A program made the position numbers and the translations under genes. 64,000 nt of DNA from an uncultured Clostridia bacterium. Lineage in GTDB: Bacteria; Bacillota; Clostridia; UMGS1883. The DNA is taken from NCBI GenBank assembly GCA_947589005.1, contig CANPZO010000003.1, positions 62,001 to 126,000 on the forward strand, read 5' to 3'. The notes beneath the pieces are model-generated. The model was not told the origin of the DNA. It searched no databases and worked only from the letters and a program-made list of their open reading frames with translations. Positions 56,429 to 64,000 of this stretch are shown one piece after another. Position 1 is the stretch's first letter. The number at the start of each line of letters is the position of its first letter.

Positions 56429-58708
56429 GTGACAAGAAAGACCGAATATCTTCGCGACGGATGGAGATTTTTACTGGGAGAAGCTCCCCTCGGCCATTAC
56501 GCCGGCCTTGACGACAGCGGCTGGCAGACGGTAAGCGTGCCCCACGATTGGGCGGTGCATAACCCTTTTTCGAAAAGCAACAGCAGCGGAACCGGCTATG
56601 TCTGCGGCGGCGTCGGCTGGTACAGGAAACGGTTCACGTTGGACGGCATAAAAAATAAAAAGGTTTACATAACCTTTGAAGGCATATATAATAATTCTCA
56701 GGTGTGGGTAAACTCCAATTATATGGGAAAAAGGCCCTTCGGCTACGCCACCTTTACCCATGATATAACGGAATTTGTCCGCGATGGAGAAAACGTGGTA
56801 AGCGTCAAGGTCAGCCACCGTGATTTGGCCGACAGCCGATGGTATACCGGCAGCGGTATCGTCCGTCCGGCGTATCTGACCGTCACCGACGAGGCGGCGG
56901 CAGTCCCCGGGGGGATAAGGATAACCACGCCCGAGGTCACTGACGAAAGAGCGGTGGTCGCGGTTGAGACCGAGACCACAATGGAAAATCTCGAAGTCAG
57001 AAATATAATCATAGCTCCCGACGGCGGCACGGCTGCCAGCGGGGGAGACAGGCTCGTTGTTGAAAAGCCCGCCCTGTGGAGCCCTGACAGCCCCGCCCTT
57101 TACACTCTGAAAACTCAGGTTTACCGCGACGGGGAGCTGACGGATGAGACACTTACGAAATTTGGAATAAGATATTTCCATTTTGACGCCGATAACGGAT
57201 TTTTCCTTAACGGCGTGAATACGAAGTTTAAGGGCGTGTGCCTCCACCACGACGCGGGCTGTCTCGGCGCGGCGGTGCCGAAGTCCGTCTGGCGCGGCCG
57301 CCTTGAGGCCCTTAAGGACTGCGGCTGCAACGCAATCCGCACCAGCCACAATCCTCCCGACCCCGCTCTCCTTGACCTCTGCGACGAGATGGGCTTCCTT
57401 GTTATGGACGAGGCTTTTGACGAGTGGGAGGGGCCGAAAAATAAGTGGTGGCAGGGACACAACGTCTACCCGCCAAAGCTTTTCGGATATTATGAGGACT
57501 TCCACGAGTGGGGGGAGAAGGACATAAAGATGATGGTTCGCCGTGACCGCAATCACCCTTCCATAGTTATGTGGAGCATCGGCAACGAGGTGGACTATCC
57601 AAACGACCCCTATGTTCACCCGCTGTTCGACGAGGTAATGGGCAACAACGACGCCGACAAGCCCGCTCAGGAGCGGGTATACGACAAAAACCGTCCCGAT
57701 GCGTCCCGGCTTGCGAAAATCGCGCGGAACCTTGTAAAGTGGGTCAAGGAGGAGGACGGCACCCGTCCGGTGACGGCGGCGCTGGCCTTTCCGGAGCTGT
57801 CCAATCAGACCGGCTACGCCGACGCGCTGGACATTGTGGGATATAATTATAAGGAGCACCTCTATGAGCAGGATCATGAACGCTTTAAGGGAAGGGTGAT
57901 TTTCGGCAGCGAAAACAGCCACCATATGGGGGCGTGGAAGGCGGTCGCCGAAAACGATTATATCTGCGGTCAGTTCCTGTGGACGGGCATAGACTACATG
58001 GGCGAGGCCCACGGCTGGCCGGTAAGGGCCAGCGGAGCGGGACTGCTGGACATGGCGGGCTTTAAAAAGCTCCGCTATTGGCAGCGCAAGGCCATGTGGC
58101 AGGATGAACCCTTTGCGGTTCTGGCTACGCGGGTATATGAGCCCGAGGGCGACGGCGCCGACCGCCGCCGCAGACGCTGGAGGCCCTTTGAAATGCTTTG
58201 GACTTATCCCGAGGGCATGGAGATAGAGGCGCTTGTTTCCACCAATCAGACCGGCGAGGCGGAGCTTTTCCTGAACGGCGAAAGCGTGGGCAGGGCTGAA
58301 ATCGACCCCCGCATGGGAGGCGCGATTTTCCGGCTGCCATACGGCCCGGGAGAGCTTAAGGTACGCTGCGGCGAGGCGGAGGCCAAGCTTGTCACGCCCG
58401 GACCGGCCGAAAATATCAAACTTGAGACAAAAACCTATGCCGACGACGACGTGAGGAGGCTTGAGCTGACGCTTGTGGATAAGGACGGGAACATTGCCGC
58501 CGAGGACAAGATGATAACAGCCGAGGTGGAGGGCCTTGAGCTGCTCGGCCTCGAAAACGGCGACGTCGCCGACTGCACAAGCTACACCTCTCTGTCCCGC
58601 ATGACCCATCATGGAAGGCTAGTTGCCTACGTCCGGGGCAAGGGAGATATAATCCTGTCGGCGTCGTTTGACGGCAAATCGGTTGGCGCTTGCCTGCGGC
58701 GTTCATGA
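56429..58708 (+). CDS. glycoside hydrolase family 2 (beta-galactosidase-like)
   Basis: DGWRFLLGEAPLGHYAGLDDSGWQTVSVPHDWAVHNPFS; NAIRTSHNPPDPALLDLCDEMGFLVMDEAFDEW; MWSIGNEVDYP. Confidence 0.93.
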   Translation: MTRKTEYLRDGWRFLLGEAPLGHYAGLDDSGWQTVSVPHDWAVHNPFSKSNSSGTGYVCGGVGWYRKRFTLDGIKNKKVYITFEGIYNNSQVWVNSNYMGKRPFGYATFTHDITEFVRDGENVVSVKVSHRDLADSRWYTGSGIVRPAYLTVTDEAAAVPGGIRITTPEVTDERAVVAVETETTMENLEVRNIIIAPDGGTAASGGDRLVVEKPALWSPDSPALYTLKTQVYRDGELTDETLTKFGIRYFHFDADNGFFLNGVNTKFKGVCLHHDAGCLGAAVPKSVWRGRLEALKDCGCNAIRTSHNPPDPALLDLCDEMGFLVMDEAFDEWEGPKNKWWQGHNVYPPKLFGYYEDFHEWGEKDIKMMVRRDRNHPSIVMWSIGNEVDYPNDPYVHPLFDEVMGNNDADKPAQERVYDKNRPDASRLAKIARNLVKWVKEEDGTRPVTAALAFPELSNQTGYADALDIVGYNYKEHLYEQDHERFKGRVIFGSENSHHMGAWKAVAENDYICGQFLWTGIDYMGEAHGWPVRASGAGLLDMAGFKKLRYWQRKAMWQDEPFAVLATRVYEPEGDGADRRRRRWRPFEMLWTYPEGMEIEALVSTNQTGEAELFLNGESVGRAEIDPRMGGAIFRLPYGPGELKVRCGEAEAKLVTPGPAENIKLETKTYADDDVRRLELTLVDKDGNIAAEDKMITAEVEGLELLGLENGDVADCTSYTSLSRMTHHGRLVAYVRGKGDIILSASFDGKSVGACLRRS

Positions 58709-58821
58709 CGCGCGGAATATTATGTAAAAATTATAAGGAACAAAAGAGGAATCAGGAAAGATTTGTGGAATATATAAAATAATAAGGATATTTCTGTAAG
58801 GATAAATAAAAACCTGAAAGG

Positions 58822-59538
58822 ATGAAAATTATCATGCTGCCTAAGTACAAGAGAGTGCTCATTAAGGTGAGCGGCGAGGCGTTGGCCGGAGAAAAGGGCT
58901 TCGGTCTGGACGAAAATACCCTCGACAGCATTGCCGAAACCATCAAGGTCTGCTCCGACATGGGCGTGGAGATAGCCGTCGTTGTAGGCGGCGGCAACTT
59001 CTGGCGCGGAAGGACGGGCGAAAATATGGAGCGCACCCGTGCCGACCATATGGGTATGCTGGCCACCGTTATCAACGCCCTTGCCCTCTGCGACGCTTTC
59101 GAGCGTCACGGCATACCCACCCGCGTACAGACAGCTATCGAAATGCGTCAAATAGCCGAGCCGTATATACGCGGCCGCGCGGTCAGCCATCTGGAAAAGG
59201 GGAGGGTTGTGATCTTCGGCTGCGGCACCGGCAACCCCTTCTTCTCAACAGACACTACCGCCGCTCTGCGCGCCGCCGAAATTGACGCCGAGATTATCCT
59301 TCTTGCCAAGAAGGTAGACGGCGTTTACGACAGCGACCCGGCCAAAAATCCCGACGCCAAGAAAATCGACAGCATAAGCTATATAGATGTTCTCAACCGT
59401 GGACTCGGCGTTATGGACACAACGGCCACCTCTCTCTGCATGGACAACAAGATGCCCATAAGGGTGTTCGGTCTGGCCGAGCCGGACAACATCCGCCGCG
59501 TCATCATGGGTGAAAATATAGGCACAATGGTTTATTGA
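58822..59538 (+). CDS. pyrH: UMP kinase
   Basis: [35 protein letters not shown]; start may be 58834. Confidence 0.97.
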   Translation: MKIIMLPKYKRVLIKVSGEALAGEKGFGLDENTLDSIAETIKVCSDMGVEIAVVVGGGNFWRGRTGENMERTRADHMGMLATVINALALCDAFERHGIPTRVQTAIEMRQIAEPYIRGRAVSHLEKGRVVIFGCGTGNPFFSTDTTAALRAAEIDAEIILLAKKVDGVYDSDPAKNPDAKKIDSISYIDVLNRGLGVMDTTATSLCMDNKMPIRVFGLAEPDNIRRVIMGENIGTMVY

Positions 59539-59569
59539 TAAGACATAAAAAAGGAAAGGAAGATAGAAA

Positions 59570-60121
59570 ATGGCAAAATATCCTGAGATAACCGAAAAAA
59601 TGGACAAGGTTCTAAATCACCTTCTCGGCGAGTTCGGCACTATCCGTGTCGGCAGGGCAAACCCCACCGTCCTGGATAGGATAACGGTCGATTACTACGG
59701 TACGCCTACCCCCATTCAGCAGGTGGGCACCATCGCCACTCCCGACCCCCGCACCCTGACCATTCAGCCTTGGGACGGTTCTCTGCTCAAGGCCATAGAA
59801 AAGGCGATTTTGGCGTCGGAGCTGGGTATCACTCCCCAAAACGACGGACGGTTAATCCGTTTGTCCTTCCCTCAGCTCACCGAGGACCGGCGCAAGGAGC
59901 TGACCAAGGTGGCGTCAAGGAAGGCCGAGGAGGCCAAGGTTGCCGTCCGCGGTATTCGCCGCGACGCCATGGACGGTTTTAAGGCACAGAAGAAAAAGAG
60001 CGAGATAACCGAGGACGACCTTAAGAATATCGAAAAGGATATTCAGGACCTTACCGATGATAAGATTAAGGAAATCGACAAGATGCTCGACAAGAAAAAC
60101 AAGGAAATTACGGAAATCTAA
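59570..60121 (+). CDS. frr: ribosome recycling factor
   Basis: FGTIRVGRANPTVLDRITVDYYGTPTPIQQVGTIATPDPRTLTIQPWD. Confidence 0.98.
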   Translation: MAKYPEITEKMDKVLNHLLGEFGTIRVGRANPTVLDRITVDYYGTPTPIQQVGTIATPDPRTLTIQPWDGSLLKAIEKAILASELGITPQNDGRLIRLSFPQLTEDRRKELTKVASRKAEEAKVAVRGIRRDAMDGFKAQKKKSEITEDDLKNIEKDIQDLTDDKIKEIDKMLDKKNKEITEI

Positions 60122-60138
60122 ATAAAGAGGAATCAGCT

Positions 60139-60897
60139 ATGGGTTTTTTTGACGTATTTAAAACGAAAAGGCTTAAGGCTGAGGTGGACTTTGAAAACCT
60201 ACCCAAGCACGTGGGCATAATCATGGACGGCAACGGCCGCTGGGCCAAGCGTCACGGCCTGCCGAGGAAAAGCGGCCACGGCATGGGGGCGAAAACTTTT
60301 GAGGTAATTTCGGAATTTGCGGGAGACATTGGGCTGCACGCCGTCACCTTTTACGCCTTTTCCACCGAAAACTGGAAAAGGGACAGGGAGGAGGTCGATG
60401 CCCTTATGGTGTTGCTGGAGGACTATTTGGACAACGGTCTTACAAAGCTGGCCGGGCGCAACGCCCGCATACGCTTTATCGGCGACAGAAGCGCCTTTTC
60501 CGAGAGTTTTCAGCAAAAGCAGAAGCACATGGAGGAGGCCACTAAGGAGAACAGCGGCCTCCTGCTTAATATTGCGCTGAATTACGGAAGCCGGGACGAA
60601 ATAACGAGAATGGTCCGCTCGGTTGCGGCGCGGGCCGCGGAGGGCGAGCTCCGGCCCGAGGACATCAGCGAGGAGTCCATTTCAGAAATGCTCGACACCG
60701 CCGGTCTGCCGGACGTGGATCTGATGATAAGGCCCAGCGGCGAGCGCAGGCTCAGCAACTTCCTCATGTGGCAGAGCGCCTACGCGGAGCTTTGGTTTGA
60801 CGACGTGCTTTGGCCGGACTTTTCCAAAAACGATTTGCTGAGGGCTATAATCGACTATCAGAACCGGGACCGCCGGTTCGGAGGAAGAAACAAATAA
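60139..60897 (+). CDS. uppS: isoprenyl transferase (undecaprenyl diphosphate synthase)
   Basis: PKHVGIIMDGNGRWAKRHGLPRKSGHGMGAKTF; DLMIRPSGERRLSNFLMWQSAYAEL. Confidence 0.97.
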   Translation: MGFFDVFKTKRLKAEVDFENLPKHVGIIMDGNGRWAKRHGLPRKSGHGMGAKTFEVISEFAGDIGLHAVTFYAFSTENWKRDREEVDALMVLLEDYLDNGLTKLAGRNARIRFIGDRSAFSESFQQKQKHMEEATKENSGLLLNIALNYGSRDEITRMVRSVAARAAEGELRPEDISEESISEMLDTAGLPDVDLMIRPSGERRLSNFLMWQSAYAELWFDDVLWPDFSKNDLLRAIIDYQNRDRRFGGRNK

Positions 60898-60918
60898 AGC
60901 CGGAAGGAAAATGATGCT

Positions 60919-61734
60919 ATGCTTAAGGAAAGACTGATCAGCGGAATAATCGGGGCGGCGCTGTTCATGGTAATAATTTTCAGCGATGCACTGGTGCTCA
61001 CGGCCGCGGTGCTGTTGGTGATTGAGCTTGCCCTTTGGGAAATGTACCGCGCCGTAGGCTTGGGGAACAAATATGTACTTATGCTTTTGGGCGCCTTTGT
61101 GCCGGTCTTTGTGCTGTTCGGCGGACTGGCCGGGAAGCAGCAGACGGTTTATCTGGCAATCTGTATCTACCTTGCCATACTTTTCGCGGTGCTGGTGGTG
61201 CGCCACGCCGTATATACCTTTGAGGACCTTACCAAGTTTTTCACGGTGACCGTTATGGTGAGCCTGTTCTTCTCCTATGTCGTGTGGATACGGCAGCAGG
61301 GGGCGGGCAGCCTGTGGAACACCTTTGCCATCTTCGTGGGGGCCTGGCTCACCGACACCTTTGCCTATTTCACCGGCAGGGCCTGCGGAAAGCATAAGCT
61401 GGCGTCCGTTATAAGCCCCAAAAAGACAGTTGAGGGCAGCGTTGGCGGTATAATAGGCACGGCCCTGTCGATGGCGGTCTATGGCTTAATTGTCGGACGG
61501 TTCACCAAGTTTGCACCCTCGTATCCGGCCCTTGTGGGCCTTGGCCTTGCCTGCGGAGTGATATCACAGCTGGGCGACCTAAGTATGTCTGCCATAAAGC
61601 GTGAGTATAATATAAAGGATTACGGCAACATCATGCCCGGCCACGGCGGTATAATGGACCGCTTTGACAGCGTCCTCTTTGTCGCGCCGCTGGTGTATTA
61701 CTATATTCAGGCGTTCCCGATATTTACGGCGTAA
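60919..61734 (+). CDS. cdsA: phosphatidate cytidylyltransferase
   Basis: WLTDTFAYFTGRACGKHKLASVISPKKTVEGSVGGIIG; SAIKREYNIKDYGNIMPGHGGIMDRFDSVLF. Confidence 0.97.
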   Translation: MLKERLISGIIGAALFMVIIFSDALVLTAAVLLVIELALWEMYRAVGLGNKYVLMLLGAFVPVFVLFGGLAGKQQTVYLAICIYLAILFAVLVVRHAVYTFEDLTKFFTVTVMVSLFFSYVVWIRQQGAGSLWNTFAIFVGAWLTDTFAYFTGRACGKHKLASVISPKKTVEGSVGGIIGTALSMAVYGLIVGRFTKFAPSYPALVGLGLACGVISQLGDLSMSAIKREYNIKDYGNIMPGHGGIMDRFDSVLFVAPLVYYYIQAFPIFTA

Positions 61735-61745
61735 GAGGTGCGACG

Positions 61746-62891
61746 ATGAAAAAAATTGCAGTATTGGGCTCCACAGGCTCCATCGGCACACAGACCCTCG
61801 ACGTTGTGGATAAGGAGGGCGACATTGAGGTGCTCGCCCTTACCGCTCACTCCAATATCGAGCTGCTGGAACGGCAGATAAGAAAATACCGTCCCCGTAC
61901 AGTCAGCGTAAACCTGCCCGAAAAGGCGGCGGAGCTGAAGGTCAGGGTGGCGGACACGGACACCAAAGTGCTGAGCGGGCCCGAGGGAGTGGTGGAGTGC
62001 GCCGCCATGCCGGGAGTGGACATGGTGGTCACGGCCATTGTGGGCATAGCCGGCCTTGACGCGACCCTCGCCGCCATAGAGGCGGGCAAGGATATAGCCC
62101 TTGCCAATAAGGAGACCCTTGTCACCGCCGGCGACATCGTCATGCCTCTGTCAAAGGAGTGCGGAGTCGGCATTGTCCCCGTGGACAGCGAGCACAGCGC
62201 CATATTCCAGTCCATTTCGAACCAGAAAAGGTTTTTGAAGCGCATAATAATCACCGCTTCCGGCGGGCCTTTCTTCGGCATGAAGCGGGAGGAGCTGGCG
62301 GACAAGACACGCTTCGACGCCCTTAAGCACCCGAACTGGACTATGGGCGCGAAGATAACCATCGACAGCGCCACCCTTGTGAACAAGGGACTTGAAATCA
62401 TCGAGGCCAAGCACCTTTTCGGCCTTGACGTGGACAGAATAACTCCGGTGGTACACAGGGAAAGCATAATCCACTCGATGGTGGAGTTTTCCGACGGCAG
62501 CGTTATCGGCCAGCTTGGGGTGCCGGATATGCGGCTGCCCATCGCCTACGCGCTGACCTATCCTATGCGTAAGGCGCCGGTCTCGGAGCCGCTGGACCTT
62601 GTGAAGGTGGGCAAGCTGACCTTTTACGACATCGACAACGAGACCTTCCCCGCGGTTGAGCTGGCAAAGAAGGCCGCCAAAATCGGCGGCACCATGCCCG
62701 CCGTGCTGAACGGTGCAAATGAGGAGGCGGTGGCGGCCTTCCTGCGGGACGGGTGCAAGTTCATCGAGATAACCGAGCTCATAGGCCGCGCAATGGAGGC
62801 CCACAGGCCGGTCCTGTCGCCGACGGTAGATGACATAAAGGCCGCCGACGCCGAGGCCCGTGAGTTTGTGAGAGCAAGTCTTAATAAATAG
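61746..62891 (+). CDS. dxr: 1-deoxy-D-xylulose-5-phosphate reductoisomerase
   Basis: KIAVLGSTGSIGTQTLDVV; VPVDSEHSAIFQ; SGGPFFGM; HPNWTMGAKITIDSATLVNKGLE. Confidence 0.98.
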   Translation: MKKIAVLGSTGSIGTQTLDVVDKEGDIEVLALTAHSNIELLERQIRKYRPRTVSVNLPEKAAELKVRVADTDTKVLSGPEGVVECAAMPGVDMVVTAIVGIAGLDATLAAIEAGKDIALANKETLVTAGDIVMPLSKECGVGIVPVDSEHSAIFQSISNQKRFLKRIIITASGGPFFGMKREELADKTRFDALKHPNWTMGAKITIDSATLVNKGLEIIEAKHLFGLDVDRITPVVHRESIIHSMVEFSDGSVIGQLGVPDMRLPIAYALTYPMRKAPVSEPLDLVKVGKLTFYDIDNETFPAVELAKKAAKIGGTMPAVLNGANEEAVAAFLRDGCKFIEITELIGRAMEAHRPVLSPTVDDIKAADAEAREFVRASLNK

Positions 62892-62903
62892 GAAGTGTAG
62901 TTT

Positions 62904-63947
62904 TTGGTTTTTTCTATCGTAATTACCATTCTGGCCCTTGGGGCAATGATATGTATACATGAGATGGGTCACATGGTCGCGGCGAAGTGCTTCGGAGTTT
63001 ATGTGAAGGAATTTTCCATAGGCATGGGCCCAAAGCTGTTTTCCATCCGGCCCCGGGAGACCGTCTACAGTCTGCGGCTCCTGCCCATAGGAGGCTACGT
63101 CCAGATGGAGGGCGAGGGCTATGACGGGGACGGGGAGGAGCCGGTCGACACGAGCCGTTCCTTCCGCCACCTTAAGCCATGGAAGAGATTTATAATTTTA
63201 GCCGCCGGCGCAACGCTGAATGTCATTTTGGGGCTCGTCATCTTTGCGGTTGTGAATATAAACTCAAGCGTCGTGCCCACGGTCATTACCGGTCCTTCCG
63301 AGGGATACGAGAAGGTGAGCGTGTTTAAAGCCGGAGATGAGATACTGCGCGTCGGTGGCAGCCGCACACACACCTATCAGGATGTGGTAATGAAGCTGTC
63401 CGAGCCGGAAATACAAAAGCGGGACAGCGTGGACGTAGTGGTGCGCAGGGACGGCAAAAAGCTCACTCTGGACGCGCCGCTGTACGGCAAAGAAGGCGGC
63501 AAGTTGATGATGGTGGGCTTTGAGGCTATTTATAAGCCCGGATTTTTCACTTCCCTACGCTACGCCGTATACGATACGGGATTTGTGGTAAAGGCCGTTG
63601 TCGGCGCGGTGGGCGATCTTATCACCGGCCGTCAGTCGGTGGACTCCCTCAGCGGGCCGGTGGAGATTGTGTCGGTGGTGGACGATGTTTCCAGCGCGAA
63701 ATCGCCCTACACATGGCTTTCGCTCTTGTCTCTGTTTGCCCTTATCACGGTAAATCTGGGGGTGTTCAACCTTTTGCCCATACCGGCCCTTGACGGAGGA
63801 CAGATACTGTTTTTGCTGATAGAAAAAATAATCGGTAAGGAAATAAAGCCAAGTGTGGCCGGCACGATAAACACAGTGTTTTTCGCCCTGCTGATGCTGC
63901 TGGCGGTATATGTTACCGTCGACGACATCGCCGGTCTGATAAAGTAA
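62904..63947 (+). CDS. rseP: RIP metalloprotease RseP (site-2 protease)
   Basis: ICIHEMGHMVAAKCFGVYVKEFSIGMGPKLF; PDZ segment; NLGVFNLLPIPALDGGQILFLLIE. Confidence 0.96.
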   Translation: MVFSIVITILALGAMICIHEMGHMVAAKCFGVYVKEFSIGMGPKLFSIRPRETVYSLRLLPIGGYVQMEGEGYDGDGEEPVDTSRSFRHLKPWKRFIILAAGATLNVILGLVIFAVVNINSSVVPTVITGPSEGYEKVSVFKAGDEILRVGGSRTHTYQDVVMKLSEPEIQKRDSVDVVVRRDGKKLTLDAPLYGKEGGKLMMVGFEAIYKPGFFTSLRYAVYDTGFVVKAVVGAVGDLITGRQSVDSLSGPVEIVSVVDDVSSAKSPYTWLSLLSLFALITVNLGVFNLLPIPALDGGQILFLLIEKIIGKEIKPSVAGTINTVFFALLMLLAVYVTVDDIAGLIK

Positions 63948-63961
63948 AGGAGAGTGACCGT

Positions 63962-64000
63962 ATGAGCAGACAACAGGCCCGGGAGGACTGCTTCAAAATG
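63962..64000 (+). CDS. start of a truncated CDS at window edge (MSRQQAREDCFKM...)
   Basis: GGAGAG RBS and ATG 63962 following rseP; too short to identify. Confidence 0.4.
   Translation, partial: MSRQQAREDCFKM

Noticed and set aside
56471-58612. - strand 713-aa ORF
   Set aside because: Antisense to the GH2 gene.

Overview
The window looks like a chromosomal segment of an anaerobic, probably spore-forming Clostridia-type Firmicute. The taxonomic call is inference from gene content.

Recognisable blocks:
- 5'-truncated pyruvate:ferredoxin oxidoreductase on the minus strand
- complete rnfCDGEAB operon
- SipL-like DUF3794/LysM protein
- metY, typA, lon-engB
- secreted GH43 / LamG / GH127 arabinan-type cluster
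- hom-lysC
- macro-domain + vWA gene pair
- tadA, hflX, GyrB/ParE-like topoisomerase subunit
- GH36, azlCD, rplU-prp-rpmA, MATE transporter
- secreted ricin/HELGH metalloprotease
- ilvA, ilvB-ilvN-ilvC-ilvD, GH2
- pyrH-frr-uppS-cdsA-dxr-rseP
- three tRNA genes (Pro-TGG, Ala-GGC, Ser-CGA)

The most striking unexplained signal is a family of mosaic, hairpin-rich intergenic elements. They sit downstream of genes and on the same strand as those genes. They share conserved head and tail motifs, and their stems differ between copies while base pairing is kept.

Other candidates: a stand-alone RRXRR/PLMP-like (IscB N-terminus-like) protein, the macro-vWA cassette, a 57-bp near-perfect palindrome at a divergent promoter, and an orphan ParE-like subunit. 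No searches were run; family calls rest on recognised motifs.
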